Of a stretch of 8,361 bases of DNA, positions 6,905 to 8,361 are shown piece after piece (within the stretch, counting starts at the first letter, position 1; every line of letters begins with the position of its first letter). This stretch comes from Desulfurellales bacterium. Its GTDB lineage: Bacteria; Campylobacterota_A; Desulfurellia; Desulfurellales; Hippeaceae. The position numbers and the translations under genes were made by a program. Location of the stretch: positions 1-8,361 of the forward strand of contig JAMOPP010000155.1 in NCBI GenBank assembly GCA_027064405.1, read 5' to 3'. The notes beneath the pieces are model-generated. The model was given only the letters and a program-made list of their open reading frames with translations, was not told the origin of the DNA and did not search any database.

Positions 6905-8361
6905 ATGTTTAAATTAAAACATCATAGATATTCTAAGGTTTCTTCTGTTGGCAAGATGATGTTTTATTCATCCGTCGTTGGCGTCATTACGGGTTTTGGG
7001 GCGGTTATTTTTCTGGTTTCCACGCACTTTTTATCTGTTTATGTTTTAAGTGGAATGGCAGGATATCCTGCACTTGAACCTTCCGGAGAGCCTGAATTAT
7101 TTCACTCTGCGTATCATAAATTTTCTCCAATTCTTCTTGTTTCCATAACCACTTTTGGTGGACTTTTATCCGGTTTTTTGGTCTATACTTTTGCTCCTGA
7201 AGCAGAAGGTCACGGGACAGACTCGGCAATAGAGTCTTATCATAAAAAAGATGGCATAATAAAACCGATTGTGCCAATAATTAAAATTGTAGCTTCTGTA
7301 ATAACCTTAGGAAGCGGAGGAAGCGGAGGAAGAGAGGGTCCGATAGCTCAAATAGGTGCAGGATTCGGTTCGGCTTTTGCAAGCCATTTAAAATTATCCA
7401 AAAAAAACAGAAGAATACTACTTCTAAGCGGTATGGGCGCAGGTGTAGGTGCAATATTTCACGCTCCAATGGCTGGTGCTATATTTGCCGTTGAGGTTCT
7501 CTATAAAGAAATGGACTTAGAAAGTGAGGTTCTTATATATGCCATCATAGCTTCTATAGTTGCATATTCTGTATTTTGTGTATTTTTTGGATGGATGCCT
7601 CTATTTAAAACCCCGTCATTTCACTTCCAGAATCCTATAGAGATTATATCCTATCTTATTTTATCGATAGTGGTTAGTTTATCTGCCATATTTTATGTAA
7701 AAATTTTTTACGGAATGAGAAAGCTATTTAAAAAAATACCTATAAAACCCCATTTCAAACCTGCAATTGGTGGTGCATTGGTTGGGTTAATAGGTGTATT
7801 TGTGCCTGATGCCATATCTATGGGGTATGGAGCTTTACAGAAGGCAATGGTCGGAGATTTAACTATAAGTGCTCTCTTGCTGATAGCTTTTTTAAAAATT
7901 TTTGCCACATCTTTTACTATATCAAGCGGAGGAAGTGCCGGTGTTTTTGGTCCGTCTATGGTAATAGGTGGAGCTCTCGGAGCTGCCGTAGGTTTGATTT
8001 TGCACAACATATCTCCTGTTTTAGCATCTGAACCGGGTGCTTTTACCCTTGTGGGTATGGTTGGATTTTTTGCCGCCTGTGCAAATACACCGTTTTCAAC
8101 AATCATTATGGTAACGGAAATGACAGGAAACTATCACCTTATAGTGCCTTCGTTGTTGGTTGCTTCAATATCCTATCTTATTGCTCAAAAGCATACTATT
8201 TATGAAAAGCAGGTCAAAAATAGGCATATGTCACCTGCTCACTATTATGAATTCACAAAAGACATTCTTCAGGATACCAAGGTGTCGGATATTATGCTCA
8301 AAAGATTTAGTAAGGTCTATGAATCCGCCACCCTTGATAAAATTTATAAAACACTTTCTAA
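6905..8361 (+). CDS. ClC-family chloride channel/transporter, with start of a C-terminal CBS domain (3' truncated by window)
   Basis: Multi-helix anion channel or H+-coupled antiporter of the inner membrane; 485 residues are visible and the frame is still open at the window end. The ClC core (about 18-430) shows FAPEAEGHGTD (96-106), GSGGSGGREGPIAQIG with gating Glu144 (136-151), HAPMAGAIFAVEVLY (186-200), GGSAGVFGP (342-350), the late block NTPFSTIIMVTEMTGNY (394-410) and a probable central Tyr433. From about residue 457, VSDIMLKRF looks like the start of a CBS regulatory domain. By alignment from memory to E. coli ClcA, the GSGIP filter motif is replaced by GHGTD, so Ser107 corresponds to His103, and the internal proton glutamate Glu203 corresponds to Val198. 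Valine is found there in chloride channels. Selectivity and channel-versus-antiporter mode are therefore uncertain. ATG 6905 is the first possible start after the in-frame stop at 6863, but it has no Shine-Dalgarno; ATGs at 6956 and 6959 are alternatives. Confidence 0.95.
   Translation, partial: MFKLKHHRYSKVSSVGKMMFYSSVVGVITGFGAVIFLVSTHFLSVYVLSGMAGYPALEPSGEPELFHSAYHKFSPILLVSITTFGGLLSGFLVYTFAPEAEGHGTDSAIESYHKKDGIIKPIVPIIKIVASVITLGSGGSGGREGPIAQIGAGFGSAFASHLKLSKKNRRILLLSGMGAGVGAIFHAPMAGAIFAVEVLYKEMDLESEVLIYAIIASIVAYSVFCVFFGWMPLFKTPSFHFQNPIEIISYLILSIVVSLSAIFYVKIFYGMRKLFKKIPIKPHFKPAIGGALVGLIGVFVPDAISMGYGALQKAMVGDLTISALLLIAFLKIFATSFTISSGGSAGVFGPSMVIGGALGAAVGLILHNISPVLASEPGAFTLVGMVGFFAACANTPFSTIIMVTEMTGNYHLIVPSLLVASISYLIAQKHTIYEKQVKNRHMSPAHYYEFTKDILQDTKVSDIMLKRFSKVYESATLDKIYKTLS

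Noticed and set aside
7708..8106. 132-residue open frame on the minus strand
   Set aside because: It is antisense to the ClC core, which carries recognisable motifs (GVFGP, EMTGNY); no ribosome site or family resemblance.

Overview
The window is AT-rich bacterial chromosome (roughly one third G+C by eye) with six genes packed head to tail on the + strand. They are the end of sucC, complete sucD, a membrane sensor kinase, an NtrC-type response regulator, purH, glmU, and a ClC-family chloride channel/transporter that runs off the right edge. I see no minus-strand gene, RNA gene, CRISPR array, insertion sequence or attachment site. The largest gene-free gap is 86 bases. The combination of sigma-54 activator, ADP-type SucCD, GlmU, PilS-like kinase and low G+C suggests a Gram-negative, AT-rich lineage such as Deferribacterota or a relative. 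That placement is inference from general resemblance, not from a marker gene.

Layout. Positions 2-1399 hold the end of a sucCD operon (succinyl-CoA ligase, TCA cycle); the two genes abut without a gap, and the unit ends in a clear intrinsic terminator (1405-1431). Positions 1441-3907 hold a two-component system: a six-helix membrane histidine kinase overlapping by 8 bases a three-domain sigma-54 activator. The kinase begins only about 10 bases after the terminator and has no Shine-Dalgarno sequence. A good housekeeping promoter (3936-3964), with an inverted repeat across its spacer and -10, then begins a new unit. It carries purH (last two steps of IMP synthesis), glmU 13 bases later (UDP-GlcNAc synthesis), and the ClC gene 39 bases after glmU, with no visible terminator between them.

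How they work together. sucCD, purH and glmU are core metabolism: TCA cycle, purine nucleotides, and cell-envelope precursor. The kinase/regulator pair probably controls sigma-54 promoters elsewhere, because no -24/-12 element was seen in the three intergenic gaps here. It resembles PilS/PilR or NtrB/NtrC, but no pilus or nitrogen gene is present to fix its role. The ClC protein is the most unusual gene. Its gating-glutamate and GxFxP loops are canonical, but the first anion-filter motif (normally GSGIP) reads GHGTD, and the internal proton glutamate is replaced by valine.

I find no convincing undescribed multi-gene system. The observations worth following are at the level of single motifs and control sites.
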